Part shown: positions 12,071 to 23,804 of the stretch, piece by piece
Numbering within the stretch: position 1 is the stretch's first letter
Layout of the letters: every line of letters begins with the position of its first letter
Source: Manis javanica
Taxonomy: Eukaryota; Chordata; Mammalia; Pholidota; Manidae
NCBI RefSeq assembly: GCF_040802235.1
Contig: NC_133167.1
Span: forward strand, 11,028,501-11,092,500
Direction: 5' to 3'
DNA length: 64,000 nucleotides
Made by a program: the position numbers and the translations under genes
The notes under the pieces: generated by a model
The model's database searches: none
Seen by the model: only the letters and a program-made list of their open reading frames with translations
Told to the model about the DNA's origin: nothing

Positions 12071-12961
12071 GATTCATTTACTATCCCCTCTCTAGCATTT
12101 CCTCTGTTCTTTTCCCTGCCTTTGGCTGCAATCTGGCCCCTGTCTCAAGTAGACCTGCCCGCCCTCAGGCTTTGAGTCTATTTATTTTAGTCGTCAAACT
12201 CTCAAAATAAATCTGGTTCTTGAGCCAAACCAGGAATTTGGAAGTTTAACTGTTTTGTTTGCATGAGCATCTCAATTGGCTTGGCTGCCTGACAATCTGA
12301 GGGTAGCTCACCGTCCTCCGCAAACAGCCCGTTTTGTGGGTAATGGAAGGTAAACAATATCTTGTGATGCTGGAAAGAAGGGTTGATTATTAGAATTTTA
12401 TTGGCTGATTGACATATTTAATTGACTTCTCTGTAAGTAACAGACTTTTGTGTCAGTTTTGTGTTGTTTCATTCTTTTTGGTAGTCTTCAAATAAATCTG
12501 AAGTTGAGGGTTATTTTTTCCACTGGCGGTTTAATGACATTGGCTATCTTTATTCATTTCATCAGCTCAAAGTATTGCCCTGATTCCACAGAGCAGTTTT
12601 TTGCACGTTCTTCCTTTTTAAGAAATTCCTTTCCTTGTGTACAAAAAGGCTTCTGTCTATCAACATGAAGATGCTGGGATTTTGACGGCTATGGCCTACA
12701 AAAATGAAAAGAACTCAGAAAAAGAATAGGAAGTGATTTCATACCCAGTTTCCATATCTCTCATTGCTCATGAATACAAAGTGATATTGGGTACGATTCT
12801 TACAGTGAGTGCCTTTTTCTACCTTGATAAATGAGGTTGTCGATTACAACCGAAGTTTCACAGGTAGTCGTTAGACCATGGTTAAAATGTAGGGTAGGAA
12901 GTAGGGACTTCTTCCGGAGCACAGGTCTAGGAGTCGTCACTGTGGGGAAGTAGGAGTAGAG
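12071..12961. other. unassigned non-coding sequence
   Basis: No repeat or exon recognised. Confidence 0.35.
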
Positions 12962-13130
12962 CTGGATCCTGACAATGTGCATTCAACTCCTGGTTCTGTG
13001 AGTTAATGACCTTGTGGTCAGAGTTACCTTCTCTGTAGCCCTTCATTCCTTGTCTGTGAAAGGAAATGATAATGAACATCTATTTCATAGGATTGGAATG
13101 ACGGTAAAATAACACATGTGGAAATGTGCT
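12962..13130 (+). repeat. MIR SINE fossil
   Basis: Diverged MIR: 'caactcctggttctg', 'gttaatgaccttgtggtcag', 'ccttgtctgtgaaaggaaat', 'tttcataggattggaatga', in MIR order. Confidence 0.75.
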
Positions 13131-14035
13131 AGATAGAATAAGAAGCTATAGAAAATTTGAGTAGTGCTAAGGTTAAGTTTCCAGCCTTTCCTTGGCTTGG
13201 AAGTGTTCATGTTAATTGAAGGCAAAGTAAATAATGTAGTTCATCTCATCTAAGAGGTCATAGATTTTAAGATACATCATTATTTTATGTACCACTAGGG
13301 AAAAATGCTCCGAATTTTATCAAGTATGAGACAGAACCTGATTTCTGAGATGATAAAATCTCAAACAGGTCTGTGTTTTAGAATGGATGAAACAGAGTAA
13401 GTAGAGAAAATATTAAAGATAAGGACCAACTGGGGAGAAGGCCAGTTTGAATTAATGATAACACATACCCATAAAATCTTTTAAGAAAGGATATTGTTTG
13501 TAGCTTTTGAGTTGTACTAGAGGAAATGTATTAATGGGTCACTGGAACAATTTCATTAATGAATAGCTAATTGATTTTTAATTGGCATGTCTTATAGGAG
13601 TCAGAATATGATAATTTGGGGCCATCATAAATATATGTCACCTGGCCCTAGCTGGGCTCTGAGTTTGTCCTCTGGTGTAGCTCTTTGGGGACTTGCTGAA
13701 TCTTTCACAGTAGACATTTGGGTGTTTTTCACATTCTTCAGGCCCCATTCCCTCTGCCTATTGGTTGTCTAACAATTTATGCACCAATACTTGGATGTGG
13801 GCAAATGTCTGATCTTCATTCCAATATGTTTTTCTTTCTATTTTAATTAAAAATGTGTCTTTTCTCTTCCAAGATTAAAATTACACTTTGGTTCCCCTCT
13901 CACCTTTTCTCAGCTTTTCCTTTTATCTACTTTCTTCTCTCAGCTTTCTCCACTAGTTTTCTATTTTGCTTGCTAGTGGGTTAACATTTTCCAAGTTAAA
14001 AAAAAAACCCTTATCACCTAAAATTATTTAGAGGC
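13131..14035. other. unassigned non-coding sequence
   Basis: AT-rich with a T/C-rich stretch at about 13850-13970. No gene or repeat recognised. Confidence 0.35.
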
Positions 14036-14284
14036 ATATAGTCAAGTGGATGAAAACATGACCTATAGAACCACATTCTACAAGTTCAAATCCCAGCTTG
14101 TCTGCTTATCAGCTAGATATATTGGGCGAATTACATAACACATGTGTTCTTCAATTGTTTTCATGTGGAAATTTAGCTGGAATAGTTGCATTTTCTTCCT
14201 AGAATTGTTGAAGGATTAGGTGAGCTAATATATGTAACACACTTTGGACTCTGCCTGGCTCATAGTAAATGCTGAATCAGTGTT
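14036..14284 (+). repeat. MIR SINE, near full length
   Basis: Runs from the tRNA-like head ('gtcaagtggatgaaaacatg', 'ttcaaatcccagcttg') through the core ('cttatcagctag') to the LINE-like tail ('ctgcctggctcatagtaaatg'). At about 250 bp it is one of the most complete MIR copies in the window, with an internal divergent stretch at about 14140-14180. Confidence 0.88.
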
Positions 14285-15019
14285 TTCTATTACTGTTACC
14301 ATGCCTCAATTTACCAGTCTATTTCCTCTATTTTATTCTTACAATCAACCCAAAAAAAGGTTACTTTTGAAACTACTGCCTTAGACTGAAAGAATGTTTT
14401 CCAAGCCTGGTTCTGGTATACTTTCAGCTACTTAGTTTCATAGCACTTATTCTGGTGAAACTTACAGAGGTAAGGGCCAATGAGTATAAAAATATTACAT
14501 ATCTGCCAAATCTTTTTAGATCATCTTCATGTCTGATAACCAAGGATATCTTTACTGTTTCTTTTGACTCAGGACAGTGATTTTCTTTTTAAAACTTTTG
14601 TAAAGCTTGCAAATTTGATCCTTGTTATTTTTAATTGCCAAGTCTCAATAGGTATAGTCACAGAAAATAACAGGAAAACATGCAAACGCATTCCCAAACA
14701 TTCCATTTCACAAATGCAGTGAGGACAACTACACAAATAGAGGAGATCTATTTGTCTAAGTGCTCATTGTATTTTCCTTTAAAAAATTGTTTAATAGAAT
14801 TCTCACTGTTTTCTCACTTGCTATCCCTATTACAGCACTTTCTTTGGGAAGGTAAGTTAAATGATTTGAGTATAACTTAAAGTTAATAAACTGTGAAACA
14901 ATATCATAGCTATTAACAAATTGCTCTAATTATAAAACATGTATGTGGCTTTATTCACTCAAAAAGCAGTGGAAACCCTGGAAACAATGATGAACTGTGC
15001 AGAGAAGACATGGGATTCC
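14285..15019. other. unassigned non-coding sequence
   Basis: AT-rich, no gene or repeat recognised. Confidence 0.35.
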
Positions 15020-15241
15020 TAGGAGCTGGTAAACTGCAATCCAGGTCTCAGCCCAGCCCACCACTTGTTTTTGTAAATAAAGTTTTATTGGAATGTAGCC
15101 CTCACCATTCATCTACATGTTGTTTACGGTTACTTTTCCTTACAGTAGCAGAGTTGAACAGTTGTGGAAGATACCATATGCCCCACAAAGCCTAAAATAT
15201 TTATTACCTGGACCTTTACAGAAAAAGTTGGCAGACTCCTG
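15020..15241 (+). mobile_element. hAT-type DNA transposon fossil
   Basis: Internal landmarks 'gtttttgtaaataaagtttt', 'agcagagttgaacagttgtg' and 'cacaaagcctaaaatattta' are those of a common mammalian MER element of about 220 bp. The ends ('aggagctggtaaact' and 'gttggcagactcctg') are imperfect inverted repeats. Orientation follows the usual consensus direction. Subfamily left open. Confidence 0.8.
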
Positions 15242-15894
15242 ACATAAAGAACCAAAGAAATCTTGCTTTTTGTCTTAGTTCTACTCAGTTTCATGACCTA
15301 ATATCTTTTCTAGGCAATAGCTTAACTTTTCTGTATCATGTAATGACAAAATGAAGATAAGATAAGTTAAGTTTTAGAAGTTCAAGTTTAGGAACCTGAA
15401 GTTGTCCTACAAAGGGTAAGGAGATGGATGTTAAGCCCGAGGGTAGGTGGATGTGATCTCAGAAGCCCAGACCTCTGGAGAAGGGGTAGAAGCTTCAAGA
15501 AATTGCTAGGTAGTTTGCTCTGTTGGCACCCTCTGCAGTACTATTTAGGGGAAGATATTTTCTACTTGCTAGATTAAAAGTGTCCTTTTTTGTACATTTT
15601 CTTTGGTTGCTTTTTCTGTGGGGGGGTGGGGGGCTCTGACCCTACCACCCTCTTTCCAGTGGTGTATATTCTCTTCCTTTGCCTTATTTCTCTTCATAAT
15701 ACTGAGAACTGGCTCAGGTGAGAAAACAATTTTCATTTTTTTCCTGATGTAAGAGCAATAATTATTGATTCCAGTTTGATTAATAATGCTCTGGAAAGGG
15801 CTTGAGTTATGAACAACACCATGAGCCTTTTTTTGACCCACTCTGGTCTACAGCAAGCATGGTATGTGCCTTATTATCCACCTGTAGAAATCTG
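15242..15894. other. unassigned non-coding sequence
   Basis: Contains a G7-T-G6 run at 15620-15633. Nothing else recognised. Confidence 0.35.
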
Positions 15895-18026
15895 GCTCAT
15901 TTATTTATTCATTCATTTATTCAAAAGCTATTTGGTGAATGTCCAGTGCACTAGTCCACATAACTACAATTCAACTACAGAACAAAGCAGGTCATGTTAT
16001 CTTTAGGGAGCCATAATCTTGTGAAGTACATAGCATTTTAGAAGAGGATAGGGATTATGGAGAGAAATAAGGTAAAGGAGGAGACTATACACTACTGGAA
16101 AAAGGGCAGTAGACATTTTTGTAGCTTTGAAGAAATGAGAAAGTGGCTCATTCATTCTAGTAAGTGCAAAGGCCGTGAGGTAGGAGCATACCTGGCATGC
16201 ACTACAAACAACAAGGAGACGAACACATCTGGGTAGGACTGTGGAAGGGAAGAATAGTAGTTGATAAGCTGGCAGTGAAATGGTGAGCAGGTGAAACGGA
16301 TCATGTAGGACATTGTAGGTCATTGTAAAGAATTCAGATTTTCAGCTACATGGATTTTGGGCTAGGTTTTAGACTAGATGAATTTTCTACTAAAAGACAT
16401 TGTAGAATTCTGAGAAGAAGAGTAGCATTCTCTGATGCATGTTTTCAGAGGATCGCTATGGCTGATCAACTCAGAGATGACACTGAGAATCTGTCTCAAT
16501 GATCCAGTGAGAGTTGATGTACTTTGGGCTTTGCAGTATCAGTGAAAACTAGTCAGATTTTAGGTGTATTTTGAGGACAGAGTCAGCAGGATTACTGATG
16601 GATTGGTTGTGAGATTTCAGAGATAAAAAGGAAGTCAAAGATGATTTGAATGTTTTTGCCTGTAGCAGCTGGTTACCCTTAAAGATACCTGAAGGCTGTT
16701 GTTAGAGCTGGTTTACTGAGGAGGAAGAGAAGTTCAACTTAGGTCATAGTTTCCGATGTCTGTTAGACCAGTGGAGGAGATGTTGGGCGTGTAGTTAAAT
16801 TATACCAGCGTGGCATTTGCCAAGAACCTGGAATCACAGATATAAATTAGAGATTAGCAGGGCAGAAGCATTTAAAGCCTGGATACTGATGGAATCACCA
16901 AGCGGGTGACAGATGAGAAGGAATTAGGAGGGAGGTCCGAGAACTGGAGAATTCCAGTGTCTAGTGGCAGGGTGATGAGAACAGAGACAGTGCAGCAGGG
17001 GTCACCCTGGTGGCAGGATGGGGGGCAGTTTAAGGGAGGGGAGACAGCTGGGCCAGCACCGCCGCCGGGGCAAGCACACGGAAGATGTCAGTAGTGACCT
17101 TCCGAGGAACACTTTGGTGGAGTGGTGGGGGTGAAAGCCTAACGAGTGGGCTCATTGGGAAATGGGGGATAAGGAATTAGGGGAGACAAATCCGGATAAC
17201 TCTATGGAGGGTATTGATCTAAGTAGGCGAGATGGAGCCATAACTGGAGGGAAAGTCATATTTATATCAAGAGCATTTCATCAGTTGATGAATCAGTTTT
17301 AAAATATGGATGAAATAGCAGCATGCCTTATGTAGACAAGAATGGTCCACCAGAAAGGGAAAAGCTGATGAAGCAGAGAAGAGTGGACAGTTACTAGAGC
17401 AACATCATTAAGTGGGCACGAGGGGCTGAAATCTGGCTCACGAGTAGAGGAGATTGATCTTAGAAGTGCACACCATCTGGAGAAACTGGAGGGAAGGCCA
17501 AGTGTGAGTGCAGGTGGGTAGAAGTTCTTTTCTGCTTGCAGCTATTTCTCAGTAGCATAGGAGGTAAACTGAGGTGAGAGCAAAGACTGAGAAACCAATG
17601 TGGATGTTCACGCTAGCATCTCACAGCAGGAGTTTCCCAGGGGGTTGGGAGGAGGGAGAGAGGAGGGATGTCTGGAAGGATGGCCTTGTAGCAGGAAGGG
17701 CCCTTAAAGACAGTAGTCACATATTTAAAGTGATGTCAGATTTTCTTTAACTATATTTAGCTCTTCTGACGTAGGCCGGAAATGGGCTCAAGTTTGGTCT
17801 TAATTAGGGTTAGGTTTTTGCCAACTGAGTAAAGTGATAGATACATGAATATAAATAATATGAAATAGGATGTTCAAGGTATATTCAAGAGAGAGGTGCA
17901 GTCCTGGTGGGGTCAGAGTTGTTAGCACTAAAGCACATAGTTAAATTGAGGTCTGAGTGTGGGATTCTTAGAATTGGATTATAGAGGTGTTGTATTTCTT
18001 GGTAATAGTGAGGTGAAACTTGAGCA
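15895..18026 (-). repeat. long L2 LINE fragment including part of the RT region
   Basis: Starts at the L2 3' tail ('tcatttatttattcattcat') and continues through reversed ORF2. 'gcaaaggccgtgaggtagga' (16168), 'actgatggattggttgtgag' (16593), 'gatgtctgttagaccagtgg' (16755) and 'gtggtgggggtgaaagccta' (17122) are all in L2 order. The stretch at about 16840-16900 corresponds to the reverse-transcriptase catalytic box, which is degraded by substitutions and a stop. About 2 kb is retained, long for such an old element. It is interrupted by MER5A at 18027 and may continue to 18540. Confidence 0.8.
17640..17667 (+). other. G-rich purine tract, possible G-quadruplex
   Basis: Four runs of three or more G separated by short purine-rich loops (about 2, 4 and 8 nt). 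It lies inside the L2 fossil. Folding is inferred from sequence only. Confidence 0.4.
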
Positions 18027-18175
18027 AGTACCAGAATCACATGAAGGTCTTCTTAAGCAAGAATCGCTGGTCCCCACCCCACATTTCCTGATTCAAGAGG
18101 CCAGATGTAAGGTCTGAGAATTTTCATTACTAGCAGGCTCCCAGGCCATCGTGGGGCTGGGCTCTGAGAACAGCT
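18027..18175 (+). mobile_element. MER5A hAT transposon fossil
   Basis: Landmarks in MER5A order: 'ccagaatcacatgaaggtct', 'ctggtccccaccccacattt', 'cctgattcaagaggccaga', 'gagaattttcattactagca'. Non-autonomous Charlie-family element inserted in the L2 copy. Confidence 0.85.
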
Positions 18176-18540
18176 TCCCTGAGGTGTGAGCGTGGCACGT
18201 GAAGGGCTCAGAAAAGTTGAAAAATGTGATCCCCAGAACAGATGGGTTCAAGGATTTAAGAAGTCAGCAGGTTGGAACCATCATCTATAAGGCAATAGGA
18301 GATGTCAAAGAGAGAGGAACTATAGGTCCAGCAGTTAAGGTCAGTGAGAAATGGGGGAGCTGATTGGTAAAGTCTGGTAACATGAGATTGAAATCTGGAC
18401 TTTTTAATAAGGGAGTGGGCACTGCAGAGTTTCAGGGAAAGGTATATAGGCTGTGTCCTTCACACGTCTGGAGAGTGTTGTCCACATTGTGGTTCCTGGG
18501 GAAGAGAGAGAGTGGTCTGCAAACTTCATTGAGACACAAG
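18176..18540 (-). repeat. probable 5' continuation of the L2 fragment
   Basis: Purine-rich plus strand of the same character as the preceding L2, on the far side of the MER5A insertion. Similarity to L2 is only general, so the assignment is tentative. Confidence 0.35.
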
Positions 18541-19379
18541 GAAAATAAATTTACTTCTTAGATTCCAAGCCCACAAATATGGGGACAGTAAATATGTTTT
18601 AATTATTTCCACCCTGAAAAGTAAATGTTTTGGCTTGCTTAAAATTGTGTGGCTTTTAACATTCCTTTGGGGTGACCGAGGCAGAGGAAAAACCACAAAT
18701 AATCACACCTGACCCTACCCACTTGCATACACCCCTGTGCCCAAATGGGAATTAGTTTTTCTGCCATCTCGAGTCATTAAAGTAGGATCCTCAAAGTTCA
18801 AAGATCATCACCAATTCCTCCCTTCCGGGGAAAAGTAAACAAAAGCAAGAGTTACACTTTTTGCTATTTGCTACTTAGTCTTGAAAAGTCTGCTTAACAA
18901 TCATGTGAGACAGGTGGGCCATGTCATTCTAGAAAGTGCAGCTTACAAGTGATGTCTGTTTCTGTCTCTCCACTGCTTGCTTTTTCTTCCAACATGTCCT
19001 TTTCTTTATTTTCTTCTCCTAATTGTATATAGTTTTTGACCAAACATCATCCATTACAAGACTGATAAATGTCAACTAAATTTTAGTATAGCGCTGACAG
19101 AAGACAGCAGAAGTCAAGGGAGCAGACAGAAGGGTTAAATAGATCTTGTGTGGTCCCATTAGTGAGGTTACATGTATCTTCTGTGCATCCAGTGACCCTA
19201 GTGAGGCTGATCCTGCCTATGGGTGTGATATTACCACTGGGGACACAATTCTTTGAAGTTTATAAGTAGTTCTCATGATAGCTAGTCATACCCCTTTCTG
19301 ATCAATACCTATCCTCTTTGTCTGAATGGCAACTACTTCCTGACTTTCAGTATTATATAGTAATTTTATCTATTGGAAA
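18541..19379. other. unassigned non-coding sequence
   Basis: No repeat or exon recognised. Confidence 0.35.
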
Positions 19380-20240
19380 TCAAATAAGGAGGACCATAGA
19401 TACGTAGGTACCCTTGGTGTGTGTGTGTGTGCTTGTGTGTGACTGTGTATATGTCTGGCTTTTTTCTCTTAACATGATGTTCAGGGTTTACCCACGAATA
19501 ATTATTTTGAGATTCATCTATTCCATGGCTTAAATTAATAATTGATTTCTTTCTATTACTGAATAATATTCCATGGTACAGATATTTCGCAGTTTGCTTA
19601 TCCATTTATCTGTTGATGGACATTTTGGTTATTTTCACATTTGGGCAATTATAAATAAAGATATTAATATTCATGTACTAATCTTTGCAGGGACATGGTT
19701 CTTAAGATTTTTAGGTCAGGAATTTATGAGTCCCTGGATGATATGCTAGTTGTAAATTTAATTTCTTAAGAAATTTCCAGCCTGTTATCTAAAGTGAGTG
19801 AACCATTTTATATTTCCACCAGCAGTATTTGAGAGTTTCAGCTCCTTTACTTGGTATGATTAGTCTTTTAAATTTTAGCTTTTCTAATTGTTTTGTGATA
19901 GGAGTTCATTTTAAAATTGTCATTCTCTTAATGAACACTGATGTGTATCTTTTCATGTGCTTGTTTCTGATGTATGTGTTGAAATCTTTTGCTTGTTTTT
20001 GTCATTGTGTTATTTATTTTCTTATACTTGAGTTTTAAGAGTTCTTTATAGATTTTTAATACAAGTCCTTTTTATAAATAAGTGACTTGCAAATTTTTCT
20101 GTGACTTGTCTTTTCATTCTCTTTATACTGTTTTTTGAAGAACATAAATTTTAATTTTGAAGTACAGTTTATCAATTTATACTTTTACAGACTGTGCTTT
20201 TGGTTTTGAATCTAGAACATCTTTGCTCAACCCAAGATCA
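19380..20240 (-). repeat. old L1 LINE, ORF2 3' region
   Basis: Reversed L1 ORF2 C-terminal region: 'gaataatattccatggtaca', 'ttatccatttatctgttgat', 'ctttgcagggacatgg', 'ttttcatgtgcttg', 'gagttttaagagttctttat', 'acaagtcctttttataaat'. A short imperfect TG array lies at 19416-19441. Frames are broken. Confidence 0.8.
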
Positions 20241-21400
20241 CATGTATCAGGCCAGTTGGAGTTGTCTCACAGCTCATTAATGTTTTGTTCATTTTTTAAA
20301 CTTATCTTTTTTCCATTAACTTTGTTGGCATAATTTCTGTGGTTGCATCTTCAAATTCACTAATCTTTTTTTCTACGAGTTCTTGTCTGCTGCTAATCCC
20401 ATTCCATGTTGTATCTCACACATTATAGTACCATTTTTAGGAGGCTGATCTTGGTTCTTTTTTCTTGTCTTACAGGCTTTCATTAACTTTTTGAACATAT
20501 GATGTATTTTAATAATAACTATCTTAATGCATTTGTCTGCTCATTTTAACATCAGCAAACAGTTCTGGGTTGGTTTTGATTGCTAATTCATCTCCTCATT
20601 ATGCGTCATATTTTTCTTCTTCTTTACATGCCCAGTAATTTTTTATTAAATGCCAGACATTGTGATTTTGCCCAGGTATTATTTTTGTATTCTTATAAAT
20701 ACTCGAGAACTTTTGAGATGTAGTTAAGCTACCCGGAAAGTTTGGTAAATTTTGGGTCTGATTTTTAAAATTTGTTAGGAGAAACTGGAGCAATGCTTTG
20801 TGAAAGCCTAATCATCCTCCATTACTGAGGCAAGGCCCTTAAAGCCCTATCCACAATTCCACATAAATTATGAAGTTTTCCAGAGTGACTGTTGGGAAAG
20901 GGTACTATTGTCAGCGCTCTGCGAGTGTGAAGAATTGAACCCTCAAATCCTTTTGAGTAGTTCTTTCTCTAGCTCAGGTTTGTTTTTTATATCTCTTCTC
21001 ACCTCTTCTTTGCAGGCATATGTTTACGAACTCGGCCGACTATTCGAGGTTCCTCCGAGGAACCCCAGGCTTTTTTCCCTGTGGTGTTCTCTCCCTTTCT
21101 AGTATTCTGTCCAGAGGACTTTAGCTGTGCTGGCTCTGAATTCTCAGCTCTTTCTCGACTCACGGAGTCTACAGGACTCCACCAGGTTTCCCTTCCTGAT
21201 GCTGAAACTGGAGCCAGTAAGCTTGGGGTAACTGTGGAGTTCACCTCCTTTGCTTCCCATCTCTCAGGGATCATGAAATTTCAATGCACATATAAAGTAT
21301 TTTTTTTATAAGTCATTGTTTCATGTATTTTGTTAAAAGTATTGTCTGAGGTGAAGGGTAAATCCAGTCCCTGTTATTCCATCTTGACCTGAAGCAGAAG
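20241..21400 (-). repeat. L1/HAL1-like 5' UTR and ORF1 start
   Basis: Read on the minus strand this begins near the classic L1M/HAL1-type start ('caagatggaataacaggga', about 21385). It runs through a 5' UTR-like stretch to an ORF1-like A-rich part ('gagctgtgagacaactccaa', about 20265). Intact L1 would not have this next to the ORF2 end, so it is a separate insertion or a rearrangement inside an older L1. It also carries a 27-bp segment identical to part of the neighbouring L1 (see findings). Confidence 0.6.
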
Positions 21401-21720
21401 TCAGTTTTCACTCTTGTCAGTTTTTTTCTTCATGTATTTTAAAGCTCTGTGGTTGGTGCTTAACATTTAGGTTTGCTTTGCCTACTTGGTGAATCAATCC
21501 TTTTGCTCTTTATCTCTGATAATACTGCTTGTTCTGAATTCCACATTGTCTTATATAGGCATAACCATACTAGATTTCTTATGCTTAGTGTTTGTTTTTT
21601 ATATCTCTTCTCACCTTTTTACCTTCATCTTGCCTGTGTTTCTATTTGAAGTATCCTTTTTATACAAAACATACAATGCGTCTTGCTATCTAAGTTGATA
21701 ATCCAGATCTTTTAGCCTCC
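21401..21720 (-). repeat. old L1 LINE, ORF2 5' region
   Basis: 'ctttatctctgataatactg', 'tataggcataaccatac', 'tcttatgcttagtgtttg' and 'acaaaacatacaatgcgtct' follow the reversed L1 ORF2 5' (endonuclease-side) region. With 19380-20240 it would bracket the HAL1-like block. Confidence 0.7.
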
Positions 21721-21961
21721 ATATAGATTGTGTTTTCCAGAATTCTGGAGTTGAAAGAGGCGGTAGATGCTGTTACATTCAAGCCCTTGAGAGAGATAAA
21801 TATCTATCTTAATCTTTAGCTTTTTGAGAACAGAGGATTTAGAGCTCCTCTTGGTTGTTTACTCTGGTGTCCTGAGACGCTAAATCACGAAGTTCTTTAA
21901 AATGTCTGTAACATAGAGGATGCCTGATTTAAAACAATATTAAATGAATGCATAATATATT

Positions 21962-22032
21962 TATTAGGCTTTTAGGACAGTGCTTGTTATTTAGAAAATA
22001 TTCAATAAATGTTTGTTGAATGTGGAATGAAT
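21962..22032 (+). repeat. L2 LINE 3' tail
   Basis: 'gacagtgcttgttatttaga' then 'attcaataaatgtttgttga' and 'gaatga' match the terminal L2 consensus. Confidence 0.7.
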
Positions 22033-22734
22033 GGCTGTTTAAGTATTCTTAATTATTAAGTATAAACAGGCTTCCCATTGATAATGGCAAACTGTGCACT
22101 TGTTATTTTCTGCCTCCAGAGACTGATTAGAATGATAGTGAAAGAATAAAAATCAAGTATTACCCTAGAAAAAATAGAGCTGGGACAAACTTAAGCAAAT
22201 AAGATATTTCAAAAAATGTCTCGGATGATGGAATATAGAATACCGGAGCAGCCAGACTTGAATACTCTCAGAGAAGCGTGCAGCCAACGAGGACTGAGGC
22301 CTCAGAGGCTAAGAGGATGATGAGACAGGGGAATGAGAAGGCAGTTGAAATGTAGGGAATAATTTAAAGTCTCTGCAGAGATCAATCATCTCTACCCAAA
22401 CCCCTTTCTTCTTCTACTGCCCAAGGGAAAAAGATGATTTTTCTTTTCTATTTGTGCAATTCAGCCCCCCCAAACTGAAGTTTTTATAAAAGAAATTGGG
22501 TCAACTTTATGGGAGGCGGGGCAAGATGGGTATCCCGGAGCAAAGTTTCTATATCTTGTTATCTGAGCCCTCAAAACGAGGCCACTTGCCTTAAGAGGGC
22601 AAAGAGCCCTCAGGTCCAAGAGGCCTGCAACACACATGGACAAGATCTGGAGATACTGTCCAAAGAATAAACCCACTGTTCAGGGTGGTTGGCTCTCATG
22701 AGTGGATTAAAGACACACAGGGAGCTATTACCTT
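22033..22734. other. unassigned non-coding sequence
   Basis: No family recognised. A 'tacctt' hexamer at 22729-22734 is repeated right after the following LTR and may be its target duplication. Confidence 0.35.
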
Positions 22735-23096
22735 TTTCAGTGGACTGAATTGTGTCTTTCCAAATTCCTATGTGAAGCTCTAAACCCCATGTGAGTGTAT
22801 CAAGAAATATACGTTCAGGAGGTAATTATAGTTAAGTGAGGTCATAGGGTGGGTTGTTAATCGAATATGACTGACCCAGTGGAAGATCTTACTCCCTCTC
22901 TTTCCTCTCTCTCTGCTGTGTAAAGACACAGCAAGAAGGCGGCCATATGTAAGCCAGGAAGGCGGATCTCACCAGGATCTGACCATGCTGTTACTTTGAT
23001 CTTGTATTTCCAGCCTCTAAAATTCTGAGAAAACTAATTTCTGTTAAGCCTCTCAGCCAATAATATTTCATTATGGCAATCTGAACTGACTTATAT
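22735..23096 (+). mobile_element. MLT1 solo LTR (ERVL-MaLR)
   Basis: About 360 bp in MLT1 order: 'ggactgaattgtgtctttcc', 'gtgtaaagacacagcaagaa', 'aggcggccatatgtaagcc', 'tgaccatgctgttactttga', 'tttccagcctctaaaattct', 'aactaatttctgtt', 'ctgaactgacttata'. 'tacctt' flanks both ends (22729-22734 and 23097-23102), a possible 5-6 bp target duplication. Non-coding relic. Confidence 0.88.
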
Positions 23097-23562
23097 ACCT
23101 TTCATTAAAACTCTTCTTTGCTTTTCGATTTTTAATATTCTGTGGATGTCCACATTATGTTGAAAACCATGACAAAACAATAATAACAACAAGAAATAAA
23201 TGACACCTTCAAGCTGGAATAGAGTGGACGGATCAGCTTCTCTTTTTCTAGTTGAAGAAAAGTCCTAGAAAAAAAAAAAAAAAGAGAAAAGTCCTAACAA
23301 GCAAAAGGATTGATTTGCCTAGGGTCACCTAATGTGAAATAGAACCCATTTGAAAACCTCTGATTTTTTAATTCCATGTTGTGTTTCCAATGTTTGCTGC
23401 ACATTCTGTAATATATTTACATTTTAAACATATCTACTAATTCAAATATTTTGATGAGGTTGAAAACGTATACCACATTCTCATTTAAGATTACCTGATT
23501 ATATATAGTGACAGCAGAATATTTTGATAATAATATATTGATATATCTCTCTATGTATCTGT

Positions 23563-23565
<3 letters not shown>
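23097..23565. other. unassigned sequence with a bare poly(A) insert
   Basis: AT-rich. It contains a 15-A tract bracketed by perfect 12-bp direct repeats (23256-23296), annotated separately. Confidence 0.4.
23256..23296 (+). mobile_element. poly(A)-only insertion with 12-bp direct repeats
   Basis: 'agaaaagtccta' occurs at 23256-23267 and again at 23285-23296. Between them is only G, a run of 15 A and a G (23268-23284). Twelve-base duplications around a pure A tail are what L1 machinery leaves after target-primed reverse transcription, so this looks like an insertion that copied nothing but the tail. A simple local duplication around an A run is the alternative. Confidence 0.55.

Positions 23566-23597
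<32 letters not shown>
23566..23597. repeat. (AT)n microsatellite
   Basis: About 15 pure AT units, preceded by imperfect TAT/CTAT sequence from about 23530. Confidence 0.95.
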
Positions 23598-23599
<2 letters not shown>

Positions 23600-23804
23600 G
23601 TGCTCTGGGGCATCAATCTTGTGCCAAATCACCTGCCATAAAGTATAAAAGGGGAATAATTACCTATGTGGCTAGCTTACACAGGGAAAACAATATGGGA
23701 TATCTATAACATATAAACATCTCAAAGAATTTAGAAATATCTGAGCATGTTGACATATTTGAGAAATTGCCTAGTTAAGTGAAAAATTATGGAAAGGTTG
23801 GAAA

